Source of the DNA: Alloalcanivorax mobilis
GTDB taxonomy: Bacteria > Pseudomonadota > Gammaproteobacteria > Pseudomonadales > Alcanivoracaceae
Length of the DNA: 64,000 nucleotides
Reading direction: 5' to 3'
NCBI RefSeq assembly: GCF_002864685.1
Contig: NZ_NMQZ01000001.1
Span: forward strand, 1-64,000
This document shows, piece after piece, positions 63,611 to 64,000 of the stretch. Both the position numbers and the translations under genes were made by a program. Position 1 is the first letter of the stretch. Each line of letters starts with the position of its first letter. A model generated the notes under the pieces. It was not told the DNA's origin and did no database searches. It was given only the letters and a program-made list of their open reading frames with translations.

Positions 63611-64000
63611 ATGTCTAATTTGAATACTGAAACCGTGACCAGTGTCCGTCATTGGAACGACACGCTGTTCAGCTTCACCACCAGTCGGGACCCCGGTTTC
63701 CGCTTCAAAAACGGCCATTTCACCATGATCGGCCTGGAGCAGGACGGCGGCCGGCCGCTGCTGCGCGCTTATTCCATCGCCAGCGCCAACTATGAGGAAG
63801 AGCTGGAATTCTTCAGCATCAAGGTGCCGGACGGCCCGCTTACCTCACAGCTGCAGAAAATCCAGCCCGGCGACAAAATTTATGTCAGCCGCAAGCCCAC
63901 CGGCACCCTGGTGGCGGATCATCTGCTGCCTGGCAAACGCCTGTGGCTGCTCTCCACGGGCACCGGCCTGGCACCGTTCCTGAGCATCATCAAGGACCCG
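63611..64000 (+). CDS. fpr: Ferredoxin/flavodoxin-NADP reductase, partial
   Basis: The first 130 residues are in the window; the gene continues past the right edge. It begins MSNLNTETVTSVRHWNDTLF, with FKNGHFTMIGL, the FAD motif LLRAYSIASANYEEELEFFS, VPDGPLTSQLQ, the VSRKPTGTLV segment and the NADP-binding LLSTGTGLAPFLSI. The enzyme exchanges electrons between NADPH and ferredoxin or flavodoxin and is used for Fe-S repair and against superoxide. It is divergent from finR. Confidence 0.96.
   Translation, partial: MSNLNTETVTSVRHWNDTLFSFTTSRDPGFRFKNGHFTMIGLEQDGGRPLLRAYSIASANYEEELEFFSIKVPDGPLTSQLQKIQPGDKIYVSRKPTGTLVADHLLPGKRLWLLSTGTGLAPFLSIIKDP

Overview
The window is GC-rich chromosomal DNA from a gammaproteobacterium. 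Gene content and order (coaBC-dut-algC-argB-slmA, pyrE-rph-yicC, gmk-rpoZ-spoT-ridA, purE-purK, oxyR-recG, finR/fpr) fit the Alcanivorax/Alloalcanivorax-Pseudomonas group. A DesA-type acyl desaturase and several exported hydrolases suggest an Alcanivorax-like marine hydrocarbon or lipid degrader. This assignment is inference from gene content; there is no rRNA or tRNA gene in the window.

Layout. 1-7 kb: mutM diverges from a stand-alone hydantoinase/oxoprolinase-A gene, then comes an acyl desaturase. Behind the desaturase lie a 132-bp palindromic element with terminal inverted repeats, a higBA toxin-antitoxin module (toxin frameshifted), and an in-frame copy of the desaturase 3' end. 6.2-17.1 kb: a complete-looking minus-strand tad (Flp pilus) operon, flp-tadE-rcpC-rcpA-tadZ-tadA-tadB-tadC-tadD-DUF3613-tadG, ends in a translationally coupled PAP2/Aur1-type membrane gene. 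Its promoter region has an exact TGTGA-N6-TCACA CRP/Vfr site. 17.6-29.3 kb: housekeeping block (rpmG, rpmB, radC, coaBC, dut, degV, algC, argB, slmA, pyrE, rph, yicC).

29.4-43.7 kb: accessory region. It holds a vapBC module between two imperfect direct repeats, a TetR/SDR/dehydrogenase cluster, and the most interesting part, a MocR-controlled island. The island encodes class II (degradative) HMG-CoA reductase, HMG-CoA lyase, a CaiB-type CoA-transferase, a TRAP transporter and a split MaoC/mesaconyl-CoA-hydratase-like pair. It looks like a catabolic unit for mevalonate, HMG or related branched C5/C6 acids. Its TRAP large permease carries an in-frame amber codon. A DoeB-like deacylase and a metallo-hydrolase face it.

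43.8-64 kb: gmk-rpoZ-spoT-ridA; two exported lipoprotein alpha/beta hydrolases, the first behind a sigma-54-like promoter; purE-purK; a CBS-domain protein; an epimerase; oxyR and recG; an AraC regulator divergent from an alkylsulfatase-like lipoprotein; a DUF3298 lipoprotein; and finR divergent from fpr, which runs off the window end. Several intergenic gaps carry dispersed REP-like palindromes or short tandem arrays.
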